This document shows, one piece after another, positions 1-6,204 of a DNA stretch of 7,200 nt. Position numbers and translations under genes: made by a program. How positions within the stretch are numbered: the first letter of the stretch is position 1; the number at the start of each line of letters is the position of its first letter. The DNA comes from Planctomycetota bacterium (GTDB lineage: Bacteria; Planctomycetota; Brocadiia; SM23-32), in the NCBI GenBank assembly GCA_018334735.1, contig JAGXLK010000107.1, forward strand, positions 1-7,200, read 5' to 3'. Below the pieces are notes generated by a model. It was given only the letters and a program-made list of their open reading frames with translations, ran no database searches and had not been told where the DNA came from.

Positions 1-107
1 GAAGACCCGAGAAAAGATAACGTGGTGGGCTCATTGCACTGAAATTCGAATCACCAAACGCAAAATCAATGCTTCGTTCCGCAAATCGCAAGAAAAGGGG
101 TACAGTT
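1..107 (+). other. Upstream flank, possible 3' end of a preceding gene
   Basis: There is no complete gene here. In the first frame an open stretch ends at a TGA at 40-42, giving a 13-residue tail that ends in VVGSLH. In the third frame a shorter stretch ends at a TAA at 18-20. Either could be the C-terminus of a preceding gene, for example another Tad-type gene, but the tail is too short to recognise. No convincing -35/-10 pair is visible before the gene at 108, which fits its being internal to an operon. Confidence 0.2.
96..100 (+). promoter_or_regulatory. Ribosome binding site that sets the TadG-like start
   Basis: AGGGG lies 7 nt before the ATG at 108. The in-frame ATG at 69 has no comparable purine run upstream. 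Starting at 108 also places the basic residues directly before the membrane segment, as is usual for TadE/TadG-like proteins. Confidence 0.6.
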
Positions 108-1616
108 ATGAAACGCGCTTTCGCAAAAAGAGATGGGCAGGTTATCATATTGTTCGCTTTCACAGTCATCCTTCTGGCCATGCTCTGCGTGCTCACAATT
201 GACGTGGGCTTTCTTTTTACCTCCCAGGCGGAATTGCAAAACGCCATTGATTCAGCGGCTCTCGCCGGAGCCTCCCAGCTCCACACCCGTTACTCGGATC
301 CCAACTGGCGGGATAACGTCAAAAACGAGGCCATGGCGCTGGCCGAAGCCAACCTCGTCGCCGGAGAACGCCTCACCCTCACCGACAGCGATTTTCAGTT
401 CGGACACTACGATGACACTACCGGCGATTTCGTGCCCGAACCAACCGCCTCCACCATCGATAGCGTGCGAGTCAGAGGACGTCGGACCGATAGCTCCCCG
501 GATGGACCCGTCAGAACGTTCTTCGGCCCGATCTTCGGTTTCGACTCGGTCTCGTTCTCGGGATCGGTCGCCGTCGGCACCAAACCCCGCCGGTTCGTCA
601 TGTTCGTGCTCGACCGCTCCGGGTCCATGTGTTTTGACAGCACTCACGTACATGAAAAAAACAGCCCTCTCTACGATCCTGTCCGTAACGAATACTACGC
701 GCAGAACAGCCCCAGCGGCTGGTACGCCGTCCCCCAGTACGTTTACTACGCGGGCAACTGGCGCACCGGCTGGCTCTACGGCCGCGATATGAACACCAAT
801 GCGATTCTTACCTCTTCTGGCGGGGGACTCGACTGGCTTCCCACGGGTGTGCAGGATACGATTTCCTCGGACAGGTACTTCTACTTCCGGTCGCCGGAAG
901 GTTCCAACAACCCCGCCTGGATGCACGTCCCCTCCAACGTGCGGATCTGTTCCTACTACGACAGCGATGAGTGGTACCATTACGACTACAACAACACCCC
1001 CGCCCAATGCGACTACGCCATCGCCGACGCCTCCGTTCAACCAATCCAGAACACCATGGACGCCGCCTGCTCGTTTATCAATCTGCTGGACGCCGCGGAC
1101 GACCGCGCCGGGCTGGTCACTTATTCCAGCGGCGCCACACTCGATTCCCAGCTCACGGGGGACTGGCCGGGGCTGAAAACCAGGATTCAGCGTTTCACCC
1201 CGTGCGGCTCCACCGCCGAGCCGGCCGGGATGGCATCGGCGGTTGGAGAACTGACCTCCAGCCGAGCCCAGGAATACGGTCAGAGAATCATGATCCTGCT
1301 CACAGACGGAGTTGCCAACGTCTCCAGCGGTCATTACTATAACGAAGGCAACGGCAGGATGGATCCGATGGACGCCAGCGTCAGCACGCCCATCGATGAA
1401 AGTGTTTACGACGATATGGGCTACTGGGCCCATCAGGCGAAACAAAACGGTATCCGCATTTACTGCGTGACGTTCGGTTCGAGCACGGATCAGGAAGTGC
1501 ACGAGCAGATCGCCGGCCATACCGGAGGAGCCTACTACTACTCCGCAGATGCCGGGAACCTGACAGATATATTTGAGGATATCTTCCGCCGGCTGCCGCC
1601 CATCCTGACGCACTGA
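108..1616 (+). CDS. TadG-like Flp pilus-assembly protein with von Willebrand A domain
   Basis: The protein is 502 aa. A basic N-terminus (MKRAFAKRDGQ) precedes one membrane segment at about residues 12-32. After it comes an amphipathic stretch (ELQNAIDSAALAGASQL) that is the hallmark of TadE/TadG-like proteins, so the bulk should be outside the inner membrane. A vWA domain runs from about residue 162 to the end with a complete metal-ion-dependent adhesion site: D169-x-S171-x-S173, T369 and D400 in LLTDG. Known relatives belong to Tad/Flp pilus or tight-adherence loci, where TadG-type vWA proteins are thought to anchor or mature the pilus. The oddity is an extra segment of about 140 residues, roughly 176-318 and rich in Tyr, Trp, Asn and Gly, between the first MIDAS motif and the next vWA helix. 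An in-frame ATG at 69 would add 13 residues but lacks a good ribosome site. No other Tad gene is visible here, so pilus membership is inferred from the domain pair. A stand-alone surface vWA protein is the alternative. Confidence 0.85.
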   Translation: MKRAFAKRDGQVIILFAFTVILLAMLCVLTIDVGFLFTSQAELQNAIDSAALAGASQLHTRYSDPNWRDNVKNEAMALAEANLVAGERLTLTDSDFQFGHYDDTTGDFVPEPTASTIDSVRVRGRRTDSSPDGPVRTFFGPIFGFDSVSFSGSVAVGTKPRRFVMFVLDRSGSMCFDSTHVHEKNSPLYDPVRNEYYAQNSPSGWYAVPQYVYYAGNWRTGWLYGRDMNTNAILTSSGGGLDWLPTGVQDTISSDRYFYFRSPEGSNNPAWMHVPSNVRICSYYDSDEWYHYDYNNTPAQCDYAIADASVQPIQNTMDAACSFINLLDAADDRAGLVTYSSGATLDSQLTGDWPGLKTRIQRFTPCGSTAEPAGMASAVGELTSSRAQEYGQRIMILLTDGVANVSSGHYYNEGNGRMDPMDASVSTPIDESVYDDMGYWAHQAKQNGIRIYCVTFGSSTDQEVHEQIAGHTGGAYYYSADAGNLTDIFEDIFRRLPPILTH

Positions 1617-1676
1617 TGGACTTAATCGGGCGTCTGACGATCGTTCTGCGCCCGTGTCGCAAGCTTCCGAAAAACG

Positions 1677-1682
1677 GGAGGG
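1677..1682 (+). promoter_or_regulatory. Ribosome binding site of the FGMS-motif gene
   Basis: GGGAGG lies 5 nt before the ATG at 1688. This favours that start over the in-frame ATG at 1616, which overlaps the preceding TGA stop as TGATG. Confidence 0.65.
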
Positions 1683-1687
1683 TTTCA

Positions 1688-2269
1688 ATGCGTCCGATTG
1701 CACTCATCTTTACCCTGGCCCTCGCCGTCACTGCTATCGCCGGCTATTTCCTGATCGCGGACGAATCCCCTAACACAGCGTCAAATACTCCTGCCACAGG
1801 CGAAACGGCAAATGTGCTCGACAAATCTGAGCGGGAAAAGGGCAAACAGAATCAGCAAAGGAACAATCGCGAAACATTTGATAAAACGCGCCATTATATC
1901 CAGTTGCCCAGGCACATCCGGGGATTGCGTTTCGGGATGTCGGCAACCGAAGTGGCCAAAAAATGGAAACCGGCCTGGCACAAAAAGTCAAGAGATATTG
2001 TTACCTCTGTACACTACTTCGATGAATCCAAAAATGTCGAGGCACGTTTTGAGTTCAAGAAAGAAAAAGGTCTACAGAAAATAGAACTCCGGTTCAAATC
2101 CGACGATAAGAACCAGTTGGCAGAACTCTACACTACTTATCGGCAGCGTTACGAAAAGCGTTACGGCGATTTACCTCACAGTTCAGCGACCTGGTGGGCC
2201 GACAGCTACATCCATGCCAGTATCCATAAGGGCAGAAATTACGTCTCGCTCACTTTCCGAAACCGGTAG
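1688..2269 (+). CDS. Secreted or membrane-anchored protein of unknown function with FGMS motif
   Basis: The protein is 193 aa. Residues 1-23 form a signal peptide or signal anchor: MRP, then a hydrophobic stretch (IALIFTLALAVTAIAGYFLI). A polar, low-complexity linker follows at about 25-70. From residue 71 to the end is a compact domain that opens LPRHIRGLRFGMSATEVAKKW. The pattern 'G-L-R-F-G-M-S-x-x-E-V' recurs at the start of small uncharacterised extracytoplasmic bacterial domains; after it come alternating beta-like segments (SVHYFD, VEARFEFKK, KIELRFK) and a Trp-Trp pair at 169-170. No catalytic residues are recognisable. The gene starts 71 bp after the TadG-like stop and is probably co-transcribed with it. 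A longer form beginning at 1616 would overlap that stop (TGATG) and be 24 residues longer, but it would bury the signal sequence. Gene reality is well supported; function is unknown. Confidence 0.75.
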   Translation: MRPIALIFTLALAVTAIAGYFLIADESPNTASNTPATGETANVLDKSEREKGKQNQQRNNRETFDKTRHYIQLPRHIRGLRFGMSATEVAKKWKPAWHKKSRDIVTSVHYFDESKNVEARFEFKKEKGLQKIELRFKSDDKNQLAELYTTYRQRYEKRYGDLPHSSATWWADSYIHASIHKGRNYVSLTFRNR

Positions 2270-2547
2270 AAATAGGCGCTCGATGGCATTTGGGAAACGG
2301 CAGCAATCTCCACCCAATTGAGGCTCGTCAAAGGCTGAAAACATCCTCGGTGTAAATTTCTCCATCAGAAGGTCTGTAGAAACTGGCGCGCACATTCCGG
2401 AATCTTCCAGCGTTCGGTCCGGGCTAATTACCTTTCCCAGTTGAGAGGCCGTTGCACGCGCGTTATTCTGTATAAGTTCCATAATGCCCGCGGAAAAACC
2501 GCCTTCTGGACAGATTTTTCCCGTTTTCACATTTTCGAGGTGACACA

Positions 2548-3126
2548 ATGTCCGGCGATCAAAAAACAGGTTGGCTTCGACATCTGATCACATTCATCTT
2601 CATTTTCGCCGTCGGAGGATTCATGATACATCGGGGTGGCTGCTTGAAAAGTCAGCCGCCGCTTCGTCCGGAAAATGCCCGCATCGTCGATTTAAAAATC
2701 CAGGACTGGCAGATACAAGCGGAAATTGCCGATACCCCTGAGCTTCGCCAAAAAGGTCTGCAGGGTCGACAACATCTCCCCCAGGGCTCGGGCATGTTGT
2801 TCATACTTGATGAACCGCGGGTACCACAGTTCTGGATGAAAGATACAACAATCGAACTGTCAATTGCTTTCATTAAAGAAGACGGTACTATTGTCTCGAT
2901 CAAACAAATGGAGCCGCGCAGTCCCGTACACATAAGCCCTGAGGAACCGGTAAAGTACGCTCTGGAGGTCCGCCAGGGGTGGTTTGCTGACCGGCATATT
3001 GGCGCGGGGGCAAAAGTGGAGATCCCGGAAGATATCCCCTCTGCCCCACCGCCCACGTCCGCAGAAACTGAGGGAGAAATGGAAACACCTACGACAGAAA
3101 CGCCCCCGGCGGTTCCCGCTCCGTAA
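2548..3126 (+). CDS. DUF192 family protein with N-terminal membrane anchor
   Basis: The protein is 192 aa. A hydrophobic segment at about residues 12-27 (LITFIFIFAVGGFMI) is followed by HRGGC, a poor lipobox-like sequence, so the protein is exported and either membrane-anchored or possibly a lipoprotein. Residues 46-159 match the DUF192 pattern in order: A-D-T-P-E-L-R-Q-K-G-L (61-71), G-M-L-F (82-85), F-W-M-K-D-T (95-100), A-F-I-x-x-D-G-T-I-V (107-116), then a C-terminal strand ending G-A-K-V-E-I. The family is widespread, small and of unknown biochemical role. In the usual 'ipLDiaFi' stretch the Asp is replaced by Ser here (IELSIAFI). Residues 160-192 form an acidic Pro/Thr/Glu-rich tail beyond the family domain. 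The start is supported by GAGGTGA at 2537-2543. The gene faces the same way as the two upstream genes but is separated from them by 278 bp. Confidence 0.88.
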   Translation: MSGDQKTGWLRHLITFIFIFAVGGFMIHRGGCLKSQPPLRPENARIVDLKIQDWQIQAEIADTPELRQKGLQGRQHLPQGSGMLFILDEPRVPQFWMKDTTIELSIAFIKEDGTIVSIKQMEPRSPVHISPEEPVKYALEVRQGWFADRHIGAGAKVEIPEDIPSAPPPTSAETEGEMETPTTETPPAVPAP

Positions 3127-3166
3127 GGCCACGGCGCAAGATTCATACCCGATCCTGCATCCTTGC

Positions 3167-3197
3167 TATAGCCTGCATCTTACGGATGCAGGCTATA
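3167..3197 (+). terminator. Perfect 13-bp hairpin after the DUF192 gene
   Basis: TATAGCCTGCATC (3167-3179) pairs exactly with GATGCAGGCTATA (3185-3197) around a 5-nt loop, 40 bp after the DUF192 stop. There is no T run on either side, so it is not a classical intrinsic terminator; it may be an mRNA 3'-end stabiliser or a weak terminator. A second copy of CCTGCATC at 3154-3161 could pair with the same right arm, giving two mutually exclusive stems. Confidence 0.4.
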
Positions 3198-3198
3198 T

Positions 3199-3395
3199 AA
3201 AACGGCGCATGCCGTTCAAGCGTAAGAACTTACAACAACAAAAAGTGTTCACAATTTACGGCCAGTGCTACTCTGCCGGAAGATGTCTGTATGTTCCTTG
3301 TGAAAAAGGCGTTAAAGCAAATCGTTTCGCAACGTCGCGTTCGACTCGTTGCTGATCACGAATTTTAAGTTGTCAGATTTATGCGCCGTTTTTTT
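3199..3395 (+). ncRNA. Candidate structured RNA closed by a 12-bp stem with T7 tail
   Basis: AAAACGGCGCAT (3199-3210) is the exact reverse complement of ATGCGCCGTTTT (3381-3392). The right arm runs directly into seven Ts (3389-3395) on the plus strand, as at the end of a terminated transcript. Nested inside in the right order are 3227-3232 with 3366-3371 (AACTTA/TAAGTT), 3245-3251 with 3353-3359 (6 of 7 pairs), and a local hairpin at 3329-3352 (GCAACG/CGTTGC) stacked next to it. This makes a plausible rod of about 195 nt. No known RNA family is recognised. A TATATA at 3194-3199 could be a -10 box but would start transcription inside the closing stem. The alternative is a decayed miniature inverted-repeat element. 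A left-arm hairpin (AACGGC/GCCGTT, 3201-3216) would compete with the closing stem. Confidence 0.25.
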
Positions 3396-3496
3396 AGTCC
3401 GGATTTTTGGCTCAGAATGGTTATGAACGGGGTTCAATAAACAAGCCGCGTGCAATTTGGCAATAGTGGGTTCAAATTATCCGTAAAATCCGGGCT
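3396..3496. repeat. Long-range inverted repeat enclosing two small hairpins
   Basis: AGTCCGGATTTT (3396-3407) pairs with AAAATCCGGGCT (3485-3496). Eleven of 12 positions are Watson-Crick, and the remaining one is a T-G wobble on the plus strand. Inside lie TGAAC/GTTCA (3424-3436, loop GGG) and AATTTG/CAAATT (3454-3478). The arrangement resembles a three-way junction and begins 3 nt after the preceding 12-bp repeat. It ends 18 bp from the M20 stop codon, so it could also be part of that gene's 3' untranslated region. Confidence 0.3.
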
Positions 3497-3514
3497 AGGG
3501 GGTGTTTCTTGACT

Positions 3515-4657
3515 TCAACTTTCATACGTGTCCGGGGTAACAGCATCCAGACATGCCTGTGTCCCGGAATAAAAGGATGGAAGATGGAGCGATTCGTTTT
3601 TGGTATGTGCTTCTCCTGATGTTCCCGGCCCAAAAACAACAGCCGGTATTCCGGCCTCATTGTGGAAAACCGTGGAATCGGTACGCGACATAGTTATTTC
3701 AGGCGTGGATTGGAAACCGTTTTTCTTTGCCGCGGATATGCAGTTTTGAATTAGTTCTGTTTTTTCACAAAAGTGACCGGGGATAGAACTGGTTGTTGTG
3801 AAACGGACATAATCATCTTCATAGTTCTTTGCCAGAGCGGTAATTCGATCTTTTATTGCTTTTTCATCCTGGCCTGGAAACAGACGACAGTCCAAACCTA
3901 TAAGGCATCGATCCGGGATAATATTACGGCCTTGCATGGCATGGATCTCTGTCAGGCTGACAACGCTTTGAAGTTCAATTGTTTTGCCGAGAACCTGAAT
4001 TTCTGTTTCTGGCATTTTTTCAGAGACAAAACATTTCTGAAACCGGGTAATAAAGTCGGCTGCTCTATAAACGGCATTGTCGCCGTTGTCCGGATCGCTG
4101 CTATGGCCGGCTTTTCCCCTGACGCTAATATCCATCCGCAATATCCCTCCGCAGCCAGCCTCGACGTTCATCTGGGGGGGAGATTTGACGGTGGATTCCA
4201 GAACAATTGCTTCGGTGGCATCGGCCCGGCGCGCCGCGCCAAATGCGCCATTTGTCCCACCAGCTCCGCCTTCCTCCCAGACTGTGAAGGCAAAGATTAA
4301 ACGGCGGGGGAGGTCCTGGCCGCTCAGAACGCGGGCAATCTCCATCATGGCCGCCACCCCCGCTTTGCAATCCGACGCACCGCGACCTATTAGACGATTG
4401 TCCTGAATGCGTCCCGAATACGGGTCGCCATCAAAACCCTGCACATCAACGGTGTCCAAATGTGCATTAAGAAGAAGTCCATCCCCATGTCCGATGGTTC
4501 CGATGATATTTCCGTCTCTGTCACGATAAACCGAATCCAGTCCGGTGTCTTTGAGTTCGTGGAGGATATGGTTGGAAATAGAATCTACTTCTTGATGGCT
4601 GGGGATTTGAACAAGTTGTTGCGCGGTATCCCGAAGGCGAGTCCGATTGATTTCCAT
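3515..4657 (-). CDS. M20 family metallopeptidase / amidohydrolase (ArgE/DapE-like)
   Basis: The protein is 380 aa, a normal length for the M20 family of cytoplasmic, usually di-zinc enzymes that remove acyl groups or cleave small peptides. The motifs lie in order. NAHLDTVDV carries the metal ligand H66 and D68; GRGASDCKAG carries the bridging D96; VWEEGGAGG carries the catalytic base E128 and ligand E129. IVLEST carries ligand E154, and GEAHTKNE near the C-terminus carries ligand H351. The lid/dimerisation domain spans about residues 165-280, opening with GKAGHSSDPDNGDNA. All expected metal ligands are present, so it should be active. The substrate cannot be told from sequence: acetylornithine, succinyl-diaminopimelate and dipeptide-type members share these motifs, and no arginine or lysine biosynthesis gene is adjacent. 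The start at 4657 is chosen because AAGGA lies 8 nt upstream; in-frame ATGs at 4663 and 4702 would add 2 or 15 residues. The gene is opposite in strand to all others and reads as lower in GC than the TadG-like gene, which may indicate a different history. Confidence 0.9.
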   Translation of the reverse strand: MEINRTRLRDTAQQLVQIPSHQEVDSISNHILHELKDTGLDSVYRDRDGNIIGTIGHGDGLLLNAHLDTVDVQGFDGDPYSGRIQDNRLIGRGASDCKAGVAAMMEIARVLSGQDLPRRLIFAFTVWEEGGAGGTNGAFGAARRADATEAIVLESTVKSPPQMNVEAGCGGILRMDISVRGKAGHSSDPDNGDNAVYRAADFITRFQKCFVSEKMPETEIQVLGKTIELQSVVSLTEIHAMQGRNIIPDRCLIGLDCRLFPGQDEKAIKDRITALAKNYEDDYVRFTTTSSIPGHFCEKTELIQNCISAAKKNGFQSTPEITMSRTDSTVFHNEAGIPAVVFGPGTSGEAHTKNESLHLPSFYSGTQACLDAVTPDTYES

Positions 4658-4741
4658 TTCCATTGTCCTTTTGTCCTGTGTACGGATGATTCCATGTGCC
4701 AAAAACCTCGGTCCGTCTCTTTAGTATGTGGATAACCGGCT

Positions 4742-4769
4742 ATTATTCACATTTGCAGACAATTCGAAA
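4742..4769 (-). promoter_or_regulatory. Weak promoter candidate for the M20 gene
   Basis: On the minus strand TTTCGA (4764-4769) and AATAAT (4742-4747) are separated by 16 bp, about 85 bp upstream of the M20 start. The -10 box matches the consensus at 5 of 6 positions but the -35 box at only 3 of 6. Promoter consensus for this organism is unknown. Confidence 0.2.
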
Positions 4770-4835
4770 GTTACAAACGGGTAAGGAATGACGTCCAGTA
4801 TTGTGTGTAATCAGGCTTGAATAAAAAAGGCGAGC

Positions 4836-4862
4836 CGTTAACATCTCCAAATCGACGTTAAC
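4836..4862. repeat. Two CGTTAAC repeats 20 bp apart
   Basis: CGTTAAC occurs at 4836-4842 and 4856-4862. Each contains the palindrome GTTAAC, and the 20-bp start-to-start spacing is close to two helical turns, so both could be bound on one face of the DNA. They lie between two diverging genes, as operator half-sites often do. No regulator gene is adjacent. Confidence 0.3.
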
Positions 4863-5004
4863 CCTAATCTAATGGAGCGTGAATTGCCGCGGCGACCCCC
4901 TATCCGGGTCACATCGCAATGACATGTACGCTTCAAACCACTAATACAGTGTTACCAATGGATTCATCTCGGCCTGTTTAATACCCCTCAACTGATCGCA
5001 GAAT

Positions 5005-5039
5005 GGTTCCGAATCAAAAATATGCTAACATCCGGAACC
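5005..5039. promoter_or_regulatory. Inverted repeat upstream of the hydrolase pair
   Basis: GGTTCCG (5005-5011) and CGGAACC (5033-5039) form a perfect 7-bp inverted repeat with a 21-bp interior. The interior contains TATGCT (5021-5026), a possible but weak -10 box, about 80 bp before the hydrolase start. It could be an operator spanning a promoter; no good -35 box is visible. Confidence 0.3.
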
Positions 5040-5093
5040 TGCATCATATAGAATCGCAGCTGCCTTTCTTTTTTCAAAATTACGTCAAGCGTT

Positions 5094-5099
5094 GAGGAG
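5094..5099 (+). promoter_or_regulatory. Ribosome binding site of the first hydrolase
   Basis: GAGGAG lies 8 nt before the ATG at 5108, a strong match that fixes the start. Confidence 0.65.
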
Positions 5100-5107
5100 A
5101 CTATCGC

Positions 5108-6130
5108 ATGGAACTTCACCTGTCGCCGTCCGAAAAACATCGTCATCTGATGTCCCACATCACGCCGTCAATGGGCTACAACGGCGGCGACGTCGCTGAA
5201 TGGCAAAATAAACTCCGACCCAAACTGCACACATTAATCGGCGATATGCCGTCCGAACGTTGCGATCTGAACGTTCGCCAGATCTGGAAACGCGACCATC
5301 CGCTCGGGACAATCGAGAAAATTGCTTTCACCTCCGAACCCTATTCCGATGTCCTCGCCTACGTCTGTCTCCCTGAAGAGACCGATCCGCCCTATACGTT
5401 CTTTATCTGCGTGCAGGGACACTCAAGCGGCATGCACAATTCCATCGCGGTCGAGCGGGAGGACGAAACGAAACCCCTGGAGGTGGAAGGTGATCGTGAC
5501 TTCGGTCTGGTATGCATGCGTCGAGGCGTCGCGGCCCTGTGCATCGAACAAAGATCTTTCGGCGAACGCCGCGAACAAAAACAGGAAGCCCGCTCGGATC
5601 GGCTCTGTCAGGAAGCAGCAATGCACGCCCTGCAATTGGGTCGAACCCTCATCGGAGAACGGGTTTATGACGTCGATCGCGGCATCGATTACCTCCAGTC
5701 GCGGGGCGACGTCGATATGGACAACATCGGAGTGATGGGCAATTCCGGTGGCGGGACCACCAGCGTCTTCTCGGCGGCCGTGCTGGAGCGACTCGCGTAC
5801 GCCATGCCGTCCTGTTACTTCTGTACTTTCAAAGACTCGATCATGTCGCTCTACCACTGCGAGTGTAACTACGTGCCGGGACTGCTCAAATTCGCCGAGA
5901 TGTCCGATGTCATGGGACTTTTCGCCCCGCGTCCCGTCGTCATCGTCGCCGGTAAAGACGATGAAATATTCCCCATCGGCGCCGTGCGCCGGTCGTTCGA
6001 CGAGTTGCAAAAGATTTACGCCGCCTGTGGCGCCGAAGACCGCTGCCATCTCGTGGTCGGCGACGGCGGACATCGTTTCTACGCGGACGATGCGTGGCCG
6101 CTAATGCTGGGAGAAATGGAGCGGGCATGA
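5108..6130 (+). CDS. Alpha/beta hydrolase (serine esterase-like), first of a tandem pair
   Basis: The protein is 340 aa with no signal peptide, so probably cytoplasmic. The nucleophile elbow is G-N-S-G-G-G (S213). The catalytic acid is probably D285 in AGKDDEIFP, and the base is H322 in GDGGHRFY, giving a complete Ser-Asp-His triad in the normal order. QGHSSGMH at 103-110 sits where the oxyanion-hole loop is expected. The segment LGRTLIGERVYDVDRGIDYL (177-196) before the elbow is typical of the large dienelactone-hydrolase / acetyl-esterase-like group (Abhydrolase_7-type families); the substrate is unknown, with carbohydrate esters possible by analogy. A cluster C236-x2-C239-x10-H250-C251-x-C253 lies after the elbow, and C167 lies before it; all are shared with the downstream paralogue. 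The gene is 74 bp upstream of that paralogue in the same direction and presumably forms an operon with it. Confidence 0.88.
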   Translation: MELHLSPSEKHRHLMSHITPSMGYNGGDVAEWQNKLRPKLHTLIGDMPSERCDLNVRQIWKRDHPLGTIEKIAFTSEPYSDVLAYVCLPEETDPPYTFFICVQGHSSGMHNSIAVEREDETKPLEVEGDRDFGLVCMRRGVAALCIEQRSFGERREQKQEARSDRLCQEAAMHALQLGRTLIGERVYDVDRGIDYLQSRGDVDMDNIGVMGNSGGGTTSVFSAAVLERLAYAMPSCYFCTFKDSIMSLYHCECNYVPGLLKFAEMSDVMGLFAPRPVVIVAGKDDEIFPIGAVRRSFDELQKIYAACGAEDRCHLVVGDGGHRFYADDAWPLMLGEMERA

Positions 6131-6138
6131 GGATGCGG

Positions 6139-6159
6139 ATTTGTCTTTGGCAGACAGAT
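6139..6159 (+). other. Small hairpin between the two hydrolase genes
   Basis: ATTTGTCT (6139-6146) pairs with AGACAGAT (6152-6159) around a 5-nt loop, with one T-G wobble. It is not followed by a T run, so it is unlikely to end transcription. It may be a processing or stability element within a two-gene transcript. Confidence 0.2.
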
Positions 6160-6204
6160 TTATAGTGCACTTTCGAAATTTGGACATGAAAAAAGGACGC
6201 AAAG

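Larger units (their letters stand above)
3127..3514. other. Intergenic region rich in inverted repeats
   Basis: This stretch between the DUF192 gene and the 3' end of the M20 gene has no convincing coding region. The two genes converge on it. It contains a perfect 13-bp hairpin (3167-3197), a short palindromic hairpin (3201-3216), and two consecutive long-range inverted repeats (3199-3210 with 3381-3392; 3396-3407 with 3485-3496) separated by 3 nt. Base composition is more AT-rich than the TadG-like gene. Confidence 0.7.
4658..5107. other. Divergent intergenic region between M20 and hydrolase genes
   Basis: No convincing gene is visible. The M20 gene leaves to the left and the first hydrolase gene to the right, so promoters for both should lie here. 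Visible elements are a weak minus-strand promoter candidate (4742-4769), two CGTTAAC copies 20 bp apart (4836-4862), a weak 5-bp GACCC/GGGTC hairpin (4894-4910), and the GGTTCCG/CGGAACC inverted repeat (5005-5039). Stop codons interrupt all frames at short intervals. Confidence 0.6.

Noticed and set aside
252..1703. 483-codon open frame on the minus strand opposite the TadG-like gene
   Set aside because: It mirrors a GC-rich gene whose plus-strand frame has clear TM, TadG and MIDAS signatures. The minus translation is low-complexity Gly/Val/Arg with no recognisable domain.
2394..2403. 10-bp palindrome ATTCCGGAAT
   Set aside because: Isolated, with no paired site or promoter around it; palindromes this short are expected by chance.
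2452..2485. Possible promoter before the DUF192 gene (TTGCAC with TATAAG or CATAAT)
   Set aside because: The spacers are 13 and 22 bp, both outside the usual 16-19 bp range.
2183..2548. 121-codon minus-strand open frame across the gap before the DUF192 gene
   Set aside because: It begins at a TTG, overlaps the end of the FGMS gene, shows no ribosome site or known motif, and crosses the DUF192 ribosome site. A decayed gene fragment cannot be excluded, but nothing supports it.
3291..3368. 25-codon plus-strand frame (MFLVKKALKQIVSQRRVRL...) with GGAAGA 7 nt upstream
   Set aside because: A ribosome site of this quality is common by chance, there is no homology I recognise, and it lies inside the region better explained by inverted repeats.
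3465..3480. GGGTTCAAAT resembling a tRNA T-loop
   Set aside because: The flanking 5-nt arms do not pair, and no acceptor, D-arm or anticodon arm is found nearby.
3773..4300. 175-codon plus-strand frame opposite the M20 gene
   Set aside because: It is antisense to the catalytic core of a complete M20 gene and has no domain of its own.
5423..6073. 216-codon minus-strand frame opposite the first hydrolase
   Set aside because: It is a shadow of the hydrolase, whose intact triad and ribosome site mark the plus strand as coding.
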